Source of the DNA: Iocasia fonsfrigidae
Lineage (GTDB): Bacteria; Bacillota; Halanaerobiia; Halanaerobiales; DTU029
Length of the DNA stretch: 64,000 nucleotides
Direction: 5' to 3'
Assembly: GCF_017751145.1 (NCBI RefSeq)
Contig: NZ_CP046640.1
Coordinates: forward strand, 1,468,137 to 1,532,136
Numbering within the stretch: the first letter of the stretch is position 1; each line of letters begins with the position of its first letter. Shown here in pieces: positions 17,673-27,063 of the stretch. Made by a program: the position numbers and the translations under genes. The notes under the pieces were generated by a model that worked only from the letters and a program-made list of their open reading frames with translations, was not told the DNA's origin and did not search any database.

Positions 17673-18800
17673 ATGATAGAAAAGAAATCTATTAAAAGAA
17701 CATTGATATTACTTATATCACTAACCTTACTTATTACTTTAGCTGCCTGTAATGGGAGTGAAACCACTTTAAATCAGGATAAGGAGAAAAATGAACAGAT
17801 AAGTAAAGCTAGACTGGCGAGAGAGGAAGCTGAGAGGGCTGAAAAAAGAGGACAGGAAGAATTTGTCCTGACAAAAGAGATATATAAAGAAGGTGATGGT
17901 AGTTTAAAGGGGACTGTTGAATATGATTATGATAGTCATGGAAATCTATTATCAGTAAAATACATTGGTAGTGATGATAGCATAGTAGGTAATATTGAAT
18001 ATAAGTATAATGACAGGGATTTGGTTATAAAAAGAGAGGTAAAAAAACATCCAGAGTATTTTGCAAATAAATGGATAGGAAACTCCAGTGCCTGGGGTAT
18101 GGTTAAAGAGGTACAGGAATTCCCCCGTTATCCAAATGGTATAGCAAAATATACCTATAATGAAGATGACCAGCTTATTGAATATCTTGAAAAGGACAAG
18201 GAAACAGGAGAAAAATTACGGATTGTAAAAAAGGAATATTATCCAAGTGGTAATCTGAAATATGAATATGAATGGAGAAATTCTGGTTATGAAGGTGAGT
18301 TTTTCTATGAGGATGTATATATCAGGTATGCCTATGAGTGGACAAAAAGTACAGAAAAAAGGAATAATAAGGTGACTATATCTGAACATGTTTTTGATGA
18401 GAATGGTAATATTTTGTCAGATATTTCGATTACCAGAAATTCAGAGGGAGTTATAGTTGATAGATATAATTCAACAAGTGAGTATAATGAACAGGGTAAC
18501 ATTATAAGAGCTGTTGGTAATATTATTACTTTTGAATATGAGTATAATCATAAAGGTAATTTAATAAGAGAAATAACAAAAGATAGCACAGGAAATATTG
18601 ATGATATATATGAATATGAATATGATGATAGGGGGAATGTGATTAAACTAAAATATAAAAATCCGAAATTATCAAGTTGCAGTGAAATTACTTATGATGA
18701 ATATAATAATAAGATAAAAGCTATCAGGAAGAGGAGAGATGGTAGCATTAGAGGGATTGAAGAGTATGAATATATGAAAGTAGGTGAATTAAGTGATTGA
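17673..18800 (+). CDS. Lipoprotein with YD/RHS-like repeats
   Basis: This 375-residue secreted lipoprotein has a basic start, a hydrophobic core and the lipobox LLITLAAC, whose Cys would be lipidated. After a charged alpha-helical stretch (residues ~35-70) come about eight tyrosine-rich repeats of the form Y-x-Y-D-x-x-G-N-L-x-x, for example YDYDSHGNLLS, YEYNHKGNLIR and YEYDDRGNVIK. YD repeats build the beta-sheet shells of RHS and teneurin proteins, but this protein is far smaller and has no RHS core or toxin tip. I prefer ATG 17673 over the earlier in-frame ATG because it begins the signal peptide and has AAAGGAG upstream. It overlaps the next gene by 8 bp, so they form an operon. Confidence 0.75.
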   Translation: MIEKKSIKRTLILLISLTLLITLAACNGSETTLNQDKEKNEQISKARLAREEAERAEKRGQEEFVLTKEIYKEGDGSLKGTVEYDYDSHGNLLSVKYIGSDDSIVGNIEYKYNDRDLVIKREVKKHPEYFANKWIGNSSAWGMVKEVQEFPRYPNGIAKYTYNEDDQLIEYLEKDKETGEKLRIVKKEYYPSGNLKYEYEWRNSGYEGEFFYEDVYIRYAYEWTKSTEKRNNKVTISEHVFDENGNILSDISITRNSEGVIVDRYNSTSEYNEQGNIIRAVGNIITFEYEYNHKGNLIREITKDSTGNIDDIYEYEYDDRGNVIKLKYKNPKLSSCSEITYDEYNNKIKAIRKRRDGSIRGIEEYEYMKVGELSD

Positions 18801-20238
18801 TGAGAAAGTAGTATCTAGTAAAAGGGTAGTATATGAAAGAAATGAGAATGAAGATGATGGAAATCCAAATGACCCAGGGGCATTTTATTTAGAGGATGAG
18901 GAAAGTGGTGAAAGAATTAAACTGATTGATTTTGATTGGGTAGAACGGGCTGGAGTTATAAAAAATAAAGAGATTGCCAAAGCAACGGCTGTCAGATACA
19001 CAACCCTCTTCCGCCTGACAGATGAACAGGTGAGGTTTGATGCTACGGCAGGTGCCCTGGAGATAGTGGGTAGGGGGATGACTTATGCTGAGGCTTATAG
19101 TAATACTGCTGGTGCACTGGGGGAAAATATAGCCAATATCAGTGTAATGGCTTTAAGCTCTTATACCAGTTCATCTTTAGACTATATGTATCATGATTAT
19201 TTTGATGATGAGACTGATGAAAGTGAAGAGCCTCATCCCAGTAATAAGGTTGATTTAAATGAAGAGAGGGTTCAAAAGGCTGCTGATAACCTATACCTCC
19301 AGACTTTATTATTAATAGGTGGGGAGTTTTTTAACCAGGCAGAACAGTATGCCCAGGAAACCCTGGTAAAGAAGTATTCCAGTCCTGATGCCATTGCTAA
19401 TCTGATCAAGGAGATGGGAGCAGATGGTTTAAAAAGTACTAAAGCAATTAAAACCCTTATGTCAGAATATTTTTGTAACTGGGGTCCGGCAATCATTAAA
19501 CTGGCCCCTAAGGTAAAACACGGTGGTTTTGCAACAGCAGGTGAATATCTGGCAGCCCTTAATAGAGAGCTTATGTTAAATCGAATATCAGGTAGGGTCA
19601 ATATGATCCTTCTCTGTTTAGGGGTAACCCTGATGAAGGCAGGGCATCCCCTGTCAGTGATGCTCGGTGCTGCTGTTGTAGTTTCTGCTCAACCGGTCTC
19701 TATGGGGGTAAGAAAGGCAGCAGAGCATAAACTAAAGGAGAAAGAGAATAATAGTGCTCAAATAGATGAAACTAAACAGACAGATATCTGGGATGAAGTC
19801 CTGGACACTGTTTTTGAGGAATTCAAAAAGCAGTTTAACTTAGTAGAATTATTTAATGGGGTTAGTCAGATGTATCTCTTATGTGACCTTCATACAGATG
19901 ACCCCAGGATAGCCGAATTTGAGATTGATGCCCCTGGTGGGATTGAAGGTTTTGAAATACTCTGGAGGGGCAATGTCAAAAGCCTTGCCAATTTAGATTT
20001 TAAGTGTTTAGCTAAACATGAAGGTATAGGGGATGTAAGTGAGTTTACCAATAAGATTAAAGGCTTATCAGTTTGTTATGGTACTGTGGAAAGTATTGGT
20101 GGAATGATGAACCGTAAATTTGAAAAAAAGGGAAACGAAGCGATTAACCAGCTGGACGATGATTTTGTAGCCTTTTTTGACCATAGGGGGATCAAGACCG
20201 CAGATGGACATCCTTTAAAAACCCTGAGTTTAATCTAA
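18793..20238 (+). CDS. Unrecognised 481-residue protein
   Basis: I do not recognise a family. It starts at GTG 18793 inside the end of the lipoprotein gene, with AGGTGA 5 nt upstream. The N-terminal 70 residues are acidic, then comes a mostly helical body with DATAGALEIVGRGMTYAEAY and a more hydrophobic central region (about residues 265-305) that could be one or two buried or membrane helices. There is no signal peptide. A lysine/glutamate-rich linker (~residues 310-330) separates a C-terminal ~150-residue part. The coding looks genuine: a long, clean frame, a ribosome site, and tight coupling to the lipoprotein. Confidence 0.65.
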   Translation: MIDEKVVSSKRVVYERNENEDDGNPNDPGAFYLEDEESGERIKLIDFDWVERAGVIKNKEIAKATAVRYTTLFRLTDEQVRFDATAGALEIVGRGMTYAEAYSNTAGALGENIANISVMALSSYTSSSLDYMYHDYFDDETDESEEPHPSNKVDLNEERVQKAADNLYLQTLLLIGGEFFNQAEQYAQETLVKKYSSPDAIANLIKEMGADGLKSTKAIKTLMSEYFCNWGPAIIKLAPKVKHGGFATAGEYLAALNRELMLNRISGRVNMILLCLGVTLMKAGHPLSVMLGAAVVVSAQPVSMGVRKAAEHKLKEKENNSAQIDETKQTDIWDEVLDTVFEEFKKQFNLVELFNGVSQMYLLCDLHTDDPRIAEFEIDAPGGIEGFEILWRGNVKSLANLDFKCLAKHEGIGDVSEFTNKIKGLSVCYGTVESIGGMMNRKFEKKGNEAINQLDDDFVAFFDHRGIKTADGHPLKTLSLI

Positions 20239-20276
20239 CCCCGAGATTAATACATAAAAAGAAAACAAAGGATATA

Positions 20277-22094
20277 ATGGACAAACATAATTTCTTATTT
20301 TTACCAGGATATACTATCCCTGAAGTAAAAGACCATTTGAAAGTAATTAATAAACACTTCCCTGAAAGGTATCTAAAGTTCTTGTTGGAACAGGGGATTA
20401 ATATTGGTATTGATACCAGGGGTCGGGTACCTTTTCATCAGGTTCAGCATATCAGTATTATTGACAGACAGGCCGATAAATTTGGTCTAGGCCTGTGTTT
20501 TGAAGATAATAAAGGCTATGAAGAAATTTTGGAGTTAAGTCATAATGAGTTCTTTAAAGAAGAAGGCCTTTACGGGAATTTATTTAGTAAAAAAGAGGGT
20601 GATGGTAAGGGTGTCAACTATGACTATCTAATCTTTAAAGACGACCCTGATGTACTCTTACCCCATGTTTTTTTCAAGAAAAATAATGACAGACTATATG
20701 GGAGTTTAGGAAAAAACAAAGAAGAATTAAGCCCTCCAGAAGAGCCCTATCAATTTACAGCGGGCTTTGGTAAAAAGCAAAACTATAAAAAATCCAATGG
20801 TATGGGGGTAATTAAAATAAATGGCCATACTATTGGTGAAAATATTAGGTTTTTGAGAAAAAGCAGGTATCAAGGACAGTTCAAAGAAGAATATGAAGAA
20901 AATATCTACAAAGAAGGAACAGAGCAGCTAATGTTAAAACTCAGCTATAGTTTTACCCCTCACGGTAAACTAGATTTTAATTCCCTATTTGACCTCTATG
21001 ATAAAACAGAACTAATCATCAAATATGGTATCCCTGGAGAAGGACCAGCAATAGAAAACATACTGGAGATAGATGATTTTCAGAATGGGGATTATGGGAT
21101 AGAATTACCCAGGTATCATCTAATCTCAGGGACATTATATGCCAAACAGAAAAAGGAGTATTCTAATAATGAAATAATAAGCTGTGCGGGAAATGATATC
21201 AAGATAAACATCAACTCTGGAAAGGCCTATAATTATAAATTAAATCAGGAAGATGGAGAAGAGCTTTATAATCAAGCTGATAGGATTATTATTGGGGACA
21301 AGCCTATTGGCAGCGGGATTAATCTACATAGAGAAACAGAAGAAGGGATTATAGAGTATAGGGATGATGATCAAGTAAAATATGAGTTTTCTATCAAAAA
21401 AGACAAACTATTAATTGATTTACAAAACCACCCCCATATTAAAGAAATATACCGTGAAGAATTATCAAAAAATATTAGGGATAGTAAAATACTTGATGCA
21501 ATATTAATAGAGAATTTTAAGAACGGTGATTATGGCTTGCACTTACCCTATGAACATATGGGAGAAAATTTTACGTTGCTGGTAGGGAGCAAAGCCCGGG
21601 AAGAGATAGAAATAAATCAACCCCATGATTATTATATATATTCCCAGAAAAGTTACTGTAATAATGAAGACTGTAAATTAAAAAAGCTCTGTCAGGAAAG
21701 GGGTAAAAATAGTCTTGGAAGTGAAGCCTGTTTCTGTAAACAGTATATATTTAATGAACTGGGATATAAAGCAATTAATGGAAAAGGTGACCTTTATATA
21801 GACGGCCTCAGGCTGGGTGAGATGAATATTGAGAAACTTACTTATATTGGTGGTCTGATCTCTGGATATACATTTAAAAAGGGTTTATATGAACTTGAGT
21901 GTAGATTTGAGCAAAAACTTAATAATGATGATAAGGTTGATGAACTGCTTATTAGTTATAAGGGGGGTATTAGGGGGAAAAATACAGGTGAATGGAATCA
22001 TATCTTGATTAAAGGCTTTCAGAATGGTGATTATAATATCAATCTACCAGAGGTGGTTGTTTCATATCTACCTGGGAGTAATTATATTGGGTAA
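20277..22094 (+). CDS. Unrecognised 605-residue protein with three internal modules
   Basis: I do not recognise a family. It is third in the operon, 38 bp after the previous stop, with AAAGG before the ATG. Residues 1 to ~150 form one domain that contains DTRGRVPFHQVQH. The rest has three modules, each opening with a strand like IKINGHTIGE, IIIGDKPIGSG or LYIDGLRLGE and closing with FQNGDYGIELP, FKNGDYGLHLP or FQNGDYNINLP. Between modules 2 and 3 a cysteine-rich patch (CNNEDCKLKKLC then ACFCKQ) could bind zinc. There is no signal peptide. A truncated relative lies at 34436-34534, so the family has more than one member in this genome. Confidence 0.7.
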   Translation: MDKHNFLFLPGYTIPEVKDHLKVINKHFPERYLKFLLEQGINIGIDTRGRVPFHQVQHISIIDRQADKFGLGLCFEDNKGYEEILELSHNEFFKEEGLYGNLFSKKEGDGKGVNYDYLIFKDDPDVLLPHVFFKKNNDRLYGSLGKNKEELSPPEEPYQFTAGFGKKQNYKKSNGMGVIKINGHTIGENIRFLRKSRYQGQFKEEYEENIYKEGTEQLMLKLSYSFTPHGKLDFNSLFDLYDKTELIIKYGIPGEGPAIENILEIDDFQNGDYGIELPRYHLISGTLYAKQKKEYSNNEIISCAGNDIKININSGKAYNYKLNQEDGEELYNQADRIIIGDKPIGSGINLHRETEEGIIEYRDDDQVKYEFSIKKDKLLIDLQNHPHIKEIYREELSKNIRDSKILDAILIENFKNGDYGLHLPYEHMGENFTLLVGSKAREEIEINQPHDYYIYSQKSYCNNEDCKLKKLCQERGKNSLGSEACFCKQYIFNELGYKAINGKGDLYIDGLRLGEMNIEKLTYIGGLISGYTFKKGLYELECRFEQKLNNDDKVDELLISYKGGIRGKNTGEWNHILIKGFQNGDYNINLPEVVVSYLPGSNYIG

Positions 22095-22148
22095 AAAAGG
22101 ATTTCTATAGTTAAGACATTGTCAAAAACTAATACAGGAATAATTAGG

Positions 22149-22181
22149 AAAAAGTCTGCTATTTATAGACAGGCTTTTTTT
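22149..22181 (+). terminator. Terminator of the three-gene unit
   Basis: AAAAAGTCTG pairs with CAGGCTTTTT (one G.T pair), followed by more T. The same structure at 34589-34621 has AAAAAGCCTG instead, a compensating C that keeps pairing and argues that the RNA fold is selected. Confidence 0.85.
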
Positions 22182-22361
22182 GAATTTAAGCGACTTTTTA
22201 AACTAATGTTTTGCAATTTAAGGATAAGATAATACAGACTTATGACTTATTCTGAAAGACCTATCATAGTTTTAATTTTCTACTACTGGATTCCACTATC
22301 TTTTAAAATGAACAACAAGGTTTGCTGTTGTTAGATTTAGTCGTGTAGGAACAGTTTTTAA

Positions 22362-23066
22362 CTAAAGGGATTCACCAACAAATTTATAGCCAATCCCCCA
22401 AACCGTTTGAATAAATTTAGGTTTTTTGGGATTGGTTTCTATTTTGTGTCGTAAATGATTTATATATACCATAATAGAATTATCATTAATAAAGCTATCA
22501 CCCCATATATTTTGATACAGCTGTTCTTTGGAGAATACCTGATTGGGGTTTTCCATAAAAAATTTTATCATCATTAATTCCTTGGCTGAAAGAGAGATTT
22601 CTTTTTCGTTTTTATATAATTTATAAGTGTCTAAATTAAGTCTAAATGGTTCAATGATGATTTCTTTTCTTTGTTGTTTAAGGGAATTTAAATTTTTATT
22701 CCTGCGCAAATGTGCTTTTACATGAGCACAGAGAACAGCTGGATTAAAAGGTTTGGTAATATAGTCATCTGCTCCTATTCCTAATCCCAGGATTTTATCA
22801 TAGTCTTTAATTTTTTTTCCTGTTATAAGAATAATAGGAATATGAATGCCATCAGTCCTAATTTTTTTGATAATATCTAATCCATCAATGTCCCCAATCA
22901 TTATATCCAAAATAATTAAATCAAATGGTTTTTGAGCCATTATATTGAGAACTTTCTTACCACAATTTGCTTCAAAAATAATCATATTTTCTCTACTAAG
23001 AGTTTTCTTAATAATTTTTCGAATGTATTCTTCATCATCTGCAATTAGTATTTTTTCTTTACTCAT
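22362..23066 (-). CDS. OmpR/PhoB family response regulator
   Basis: This 234-residue protein has an N-terminal receiver with the acidic pair DDEEY, the phospho-acceptor Asp in LIILDIMIGD (about residue 53) and the conserved Lys in ITKPFNP. The C-terminal winged-helix DNA-binding domain has the late signature VWGIGYKF. It is divergent from the hybrid histidine kinase gene, which has 336 bp in between, and lies next to the citrate genes; whether the two proteins signal to each other is not shown. A good ribosome site (GGGGGTTAACC context) precedes the ATG on the minus strand. Confidence 0.92.
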   Translation of the reverse strand: MSKEKILIADDEEYIRKIIKKTLSRENMIIFEANCGKKVLNIMAQKPFDLIILDIMIGDIDGLDIIKKIRTDGIHIPIILITGKKIKDYDKILGLGIGADDYITKPFNPAVLCAHVKAHLRRNKNLNSLKQQRKEIIIEPFRLNLDTYKLYKNEKEISLSAKELMMIKFFMENPNQVFSKEQLYQNIWGDSFINDNSIMVYINHLRHKIETNPKKPKFIQTVWGIGYKFVGESL

Positions 23067-23402
23067 AAGGTTAACCCCCTGCTTTATATAAAATTCAAAT
23101 AATTATGTAACAAAAACTAAAATTAAATCTTAATAATTCTTAAGAAATTACTTAATAAATTTTAAGTTTTTTAAAGATTATTTTAAGTTTTATATTATAG
23201 TATAAAACCATAAAGAAACTTTAATTATTATTATATAATATTTTAAAGATTTTGTCATATAAGAGTCTTTCATAGGTTATTGTCAAACTTTTAGGAATTT
23301 ATAACTGGAAGTTTAATGATTGAAATTTAAATTTTATTTCGAGAAAGCTAACAGGAGAATTGATATAATTGTTTATATATTAAACTTATTGGGGGCTTCG
23401 GA
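23067..23402. other. Divergent intergenic region between response regulator and histidine kinase
   Basis: A very AT-rich stretch with repeated TTTAAGTTTT-like words around 23160-23195 and no open frame. It probably carries both promoters. I could not pick a convincing -35/-10 pair. Confidence 0.5.
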
Positions 23403-25688
23403 ATGAAATTTATAAAAAGAATTAATATTTTTAATACCATTGAGAGTACTAAAATGATGATTTTCTTAATTATTTTTGTTTTTTTGGTCTTAATTTTTTT
23501 AGGGAGGATGATTTATGTAAGTTATACTTACTATCGGGATACTATGGTAATACAGCAAGAACAGCACTTATTAACAATTGCTAAATCTACTGCCAGGAAT
23601 TTGGAGTTGTTTGTTGTTGGAAAAGCAGATAATCTAAAAATTATTGCTGGCAACCCCAAATTTCAAAAAAGACTAAATGTTTTTGTGAAAGATGGTATTG
23701 CACAGCCAGATATTTCTTCTATAAAAGCATTTTATGAGGTTCAAAAAAAAGAGATTCAGTCAGTTGCTTTATATGATGATAAAGGTAAACTTATCTATCA
23801 TTGCTCAGGTGGGGCAAGTGTTAAAATTTCTGAACAGCTTTACAATTCTGTTGATTCTGGCAATGACGATGTAAATTATGTTTTGAAAACACAGCAGTCT
23901 TATATTGGTAGTGTTTATCAGGGAATAAGGGGAGATTTTGTTTTTAATATTTTACAGCCTGTCTTTTATAAGGAACGATTTATAGGAATCTTAGTTGCTA
24001 CAATAAATTTAAATACCCTTTATAATCATCTAGTTAAACCAGTAAAGGTGGGGAAAAAGGGTTATGTAATGGTAAAAGATAAAAAAGGAATTATCTTAAT
24101 GCATCCGGTTAAAGAACAGATTGGGACACATGTCATTATAAAGAGGAAAGAGAAATACCCTGGCTTAAATTTTACTGAATTAAAGAATTTGATAAAAAGG
24201 CAGTTAACAGGAAAAGAAGGGACGGCAGTCTATCATTCATACTGGTGGCCTGACAGTAAATTAGTTATGGTTAAGAAATTGACTGGCTTTGCTCCAGCTC
24301 ATATTGGTGATGATTTTTGGATAGTAGCAGCTCCCATGTCTTATGAGGAAATTGCAGACCCGATAAAGGAGAATTTACTTAGTACTTTGCTGATAGCTGG
24401 AGGATTTATAATTATATTTTCAAGTTGTATTTTTCTTATTATAAAAATACAAAAAAATAAAGAAGCACTGGAAATAAAAACAAAATATTTAAAGGAATTA
24501 AATGAAAAAGCTGAAGAATTGAGGAAAAGTGAGGCACAGTTGCAACATTCCCAGAAGATACAGACAATAGGTACTCTAACAGGCGGTATTGCTCATGAAT
24601 TCAATAATCTACTGACCCCTATTCTTGGTTACGCAGAACTGATGTTAAAAGATTTATCCCAGGAGAACTACTGGTATGAAGATATCAATGAAATCTATGA
24701 AGCAGCAAAAAAATCCAAAGAATTAATAAAACAGATTTTGATCTTTAGCCATAGAGATAATAATAAACACTATAAGCCTGTAAAAATAAATGAATTGATA
24801 AAAGAAACACTGAAATTAATGAAATCTATTTTACCTTCTAACATAGATATAATTGAAAACTTTGAAGATTGCGGATACATTCTGGCTAATCCTACTCAAA
24901 TAAATCAAGTTATTTTTAATCTCTGTACTAATGCCTATGATGCTATGAAGAAACAGGGTGGTTTATTAGAAATAAGCATGCATTTAATTGATAAGGATGA
25001 CGAGAATATATTGAATAATGAAGATTTTTCAAGCAAGAAATACGTAAAAATTTCTGTAAAAGATACTGGTTGTGGTATGAAAGAAAAAATAATGCATCAA
25101 ATCTTTGATCCGTTTTTTACTACAAAAGCTGTGGGTGAAGGGACGGGTCTGGGTTTATCTGTTGTCCATGGTATTGTAGCCAGTCATAATGGTAAAATTT
25201 TTGTCGAAAGTAAAATAGGAAAAGGAAGTGTCTTTAATGTCTATTTTCCACAAATGGAAGGGCAATATGTAGATTTACAAAACAATAATAATATTGTTTT
25301 AAAAGGTGATGAAACTATTTTGTTGATTGATGATGACCCTAGTATAGTAAATATGATGAAAAAGAGATTGGAAAAATTAGGTTATAAAATAATTGCCCAG
25401 ACAAATAGCTTAAAGGCTTTAAAAATTTTCAAGAAAAACCCTCCTAGATTTCAATTAATTATTACAGACCAGACCATGCATCATTTAAATGGGATTGGAG
25501 TAGCTGAAAAGGCTAAGGCTATATACCCTGAGATCAAGGTTATCCTTATGACCGGGTTTGTTAATGAGCCAGTGAAAGATTATATTAATAGTCCACTTAT
25601 TGATGATTATATAATCAAACCGGTCTTACTTAATGAACTTAGTCAAAAAATAAGAAGGGTCTTAATGGTAAACCAGCAAAACGATTAG
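23403..25688 (+). CDS. Hybrid sensor histidine kinase with extracytoplasmic Cache domain and C-terminal receiver
   Basis: This 761-residue protein has TM1 around residues 18-40, a periplasmic dCache-type sensor (about 45-320, with VALYDDKGKLIY and the YVMVKDKKGIILMHP strand pair) and TM2 around 322-346. A short coiled coil leads to HisKA, with the phospho-acceptor His in GGIAHEFNNLLTPILGY near residue 398. The HATPase follows with NLCTNAYDAM, DTGCGM and GEGTGLGLS, then a receiver (about 640-755) with LLIDDDP and the Asp in IITDQTM. Its gene ends 22 bp before citC, so citrate or a related acid is a plausible ligand. It is not of the usual CitA (PAS-only) build. Confidence 0.88.
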   Translation: MKFIKRINIFNTIESTKMMIFLIIFVFLVLIFLGRMIYVSYTYYRDTMVIQQEQHLLTIAKSTARNLELFVVGKADNLKIIAGNPKFQKRLNVFVKDGIAQPDISSIKAFYEVQKKEIQSVALYDDKGKLIYHCSGGASVKISEQLYNSVDSGNDDVNYVLKTQQSYIGSVYQGIRGDFVFNILQPVFYKERFIGILVATINLNTLYNHLVKPVKVGKKGYVMVKDKKGIILMHPVKEQIGTHVIIKRKEKYPGLNFTELKNLIKRQLTGKEGTAVYHSYWWPDSKLVMVKKLTGFAPAHIGDDFWIVAAPMSYEEIADPIKENLLSTLLIAGGFIIIFSSCIFLIIKIQKNKEALEIKTKYLKELNEKAEELRKSEAQLQHSQKIQTIGTLTGGIAHEFNNLLTPILGYAELMLKDLSQENYWYEDINEIYEAAKKSKELIKQILIFSHRDNNKHYKPVKINELIKETLKLMKSILPSNIDIIENFEDCGYILANPTQINQVIFNLCTNAYDAMKKQGGLLEISMHLIDKDDENILNNEDFSSKKYVKISVKDTGCGMKEKIMHQIFDPFFTTKAVGEGTGLGLSVVHGIVASHNGKIFVESKIGKGSVFNVYFPQMEGQYVDLQNNNNIVLKGDETILLIDDDPSIVNMMKKRLEKLGYKIIAQTNSLKALKIFKKNPPRFQLIITDQTMHHLNGIGVAEKAKAIYPEIKVILMTGFVNEPVKDYINSPLIDDYIIKPVLLNELSQKIRRVLMVNQQND

Positions 25689-25710
25689 GAATTTGGAAAG
25701 GAGGTAATTA

Positions 25711-26748
25711 ATGGATACAGAGCAGATAAGAGAAAAAATTGTTCACTTGAATTCTAAGGCGGAAAAAAATCAGGTAATAAAATTCTTAAAGCAACAAAAT
25801 TTAAAGTTTGATAAAGATATAGAATATACAGTCGCTTTATTTGACCCCCAAAAAATGATTGGAACAGGTTCCTTTAGTGGCAAAATTTTGAAATGTATTG
25901 CCATAGCCCCAGAATACAAGAGCTTGGGGTTGGCTAATAAAATTATAACACTTTTACTCCAAGAAGAGTTTCGGCGGGGAAATATTCATTTATTTCTTTA
26001 TACCAAGCCAGAGAATAAAAGGCTGTTTTCTGAATTAGGATTTTACAAAATTTCAGAGCTAAATTCCAGGATAGTACTGATGGAAAATAAAGCTGCTGGA
26101 ATAAAAGATTACCTGACAGAAATTGTTCAGTATAAAAGGGATACTGGAATTGTTTCCACTATTGTAATGAACTGCAACCCGTTTACCCTGGGACATCAAT
26201 ATTTAGTTGAATATGCTGCTTCAAGGAGTGATCAGCTACATATTTTTATTGTCTGGGAGGACAAATCTATTTTCCCTCCTGAATTGAGATATCAATTAGT
26301 GAAAGAGGGTGTTAAACATTTAAGCAATGTAATTGTACATAAAGGAAGGGATTATATTATTTCTGCAGCGACTTTCCCCTCATATTTTATAAAAACATAC
26401 CAGGAAGTAGTTGAGACACAGGCGGCTCTGGATTTGAAAATATTTAGTGACCATATTATACCAGCCTTAGGGATAAGTAAACGTTTTGTTGGTGAAGAGC
26501 CTTTCTGTCCAGTAACAAGGACTTATAATAAAATAATGAAAAAAATATTACCTGAAAAAGGTGTTGAAGTTGTAGAAGTTTCTAGATTGTCTATTGGAAG
26601 AGATATTGTTAGTGCCTCAAAAGTGAGGGAATATATTGGACAGGGGGAATTTTTAAAAGTAAAAAAATTAGTTCCGGAAACTACCTATAATTTTTTGATT
26701 TCAGAGAATGCAAAAGATATTATTCAGCAGCTGCAATCAGGCTATTAA
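25711..26748 (+). CDS. citC: [Citrate (pro-3S)-lyase] ligase
   Basis: This 345-residue enzyme activates citrate lyase by acetylating the thiol of its prosthetic group on the acyl carrier subunit, using acetate and ATP. The N-terminal ~130 residues form a GNAT-like domain (IAIAPEYKS.GLANKI) and the rest a cytidylyltransferase-like domain with MNCNPFTLGHQYLVE (the xxGH motif) and later SASKVREYI. AAAGGAGGT precedes the ATG. It is first of citCDEFX, the usual gene order in Firmicutes. Confidence 0.93.
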   Translation: MDTEQIREKIVHLNSKAEKNQVIKFLKQQNLKFDKDIEYTVALFDPQKMIGTGSFSGKILKCIAIAPEYKSLGLANKIITLLLQEEFRRGNIHLFLYTKPENKRLFSELGFYKISELNSRIVLMENKAAGIKDYLTEIVQYKRDTGIVSTIVMNCNPFTLGHQYLVEYAASRSDQLHIFIVWEDKSIFPPELRYQLVKEGVKHLSNVIVHKGRDYIISAATFPSYFIKTYQEVVETQAALDLKIFSDHIIPALGISKRFVGEEPFCPVTRTYNKIMKKILPEKGVEVVEVSRLSIGRDIVSASKVREYIGQGEFLKVKKLVPETTYNFLISENAKDIIQQLQSGY

Positions 26749-26769
26749 ATTAAGGAAAGGGTGTTAAAA

Positions 26770-27063
26770 ATGAAAATTAAGAATGCAGGGATGGCTGGAA
26801 CACTGGAGTCAAGTGATATTAATATTTTAATAGAGAATAATGATCAAAAGGGTATTGAGATTGATTTAAAGAGCATAGTCCAAAATCAATTTGGAACACA
26901 AATAAAAAAGGTGATTCAGGAAACCCTTGAAAACTTGGGAATTACTGATGCTATTGTTCATGCAAATGATAAAGGTGCATTGGATTGTACAATAAAGGCA
27001 AGGGTTTTAACAGCAGTTTATCGAGCTGCTAATAAAACAGATTATAAATGGGAGGAATTTTAA
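26770..27063 (+). CDS. citD: Citrate lyase acyl carrier protein (gamma subunit)
   Basis: This 97-residue protein has the AGMAGTLESSDI motif, whose Ser receives the 2'-(5''-triphosphoribosyl)-3'-dephospho-CoA group. It carries the acetyl and citryl thioesters between the alpha and beta subunits. ATG 26770 is preferred because AAGGAAAGGG lies 8 nt upstream. Its stop abuts the ATG of citE. Confidence 0.93.
   Translation: MKIKNAGMAGTLESSDINILIENNDQKGIEIDLKSIVQNQFGTQIKKVIQETLENLGITDAIVHANDKGALDCTIKARVLTAVYRAANKTDYKWEEF

Noticed and set aside
17673-18800. Calling the lipoprotein an RHS toxin
   Set aside because: It has only about eight short YD repeats, a lipobox, and no RHS core box, cleavage motif or variable C-terminal toxin domain.
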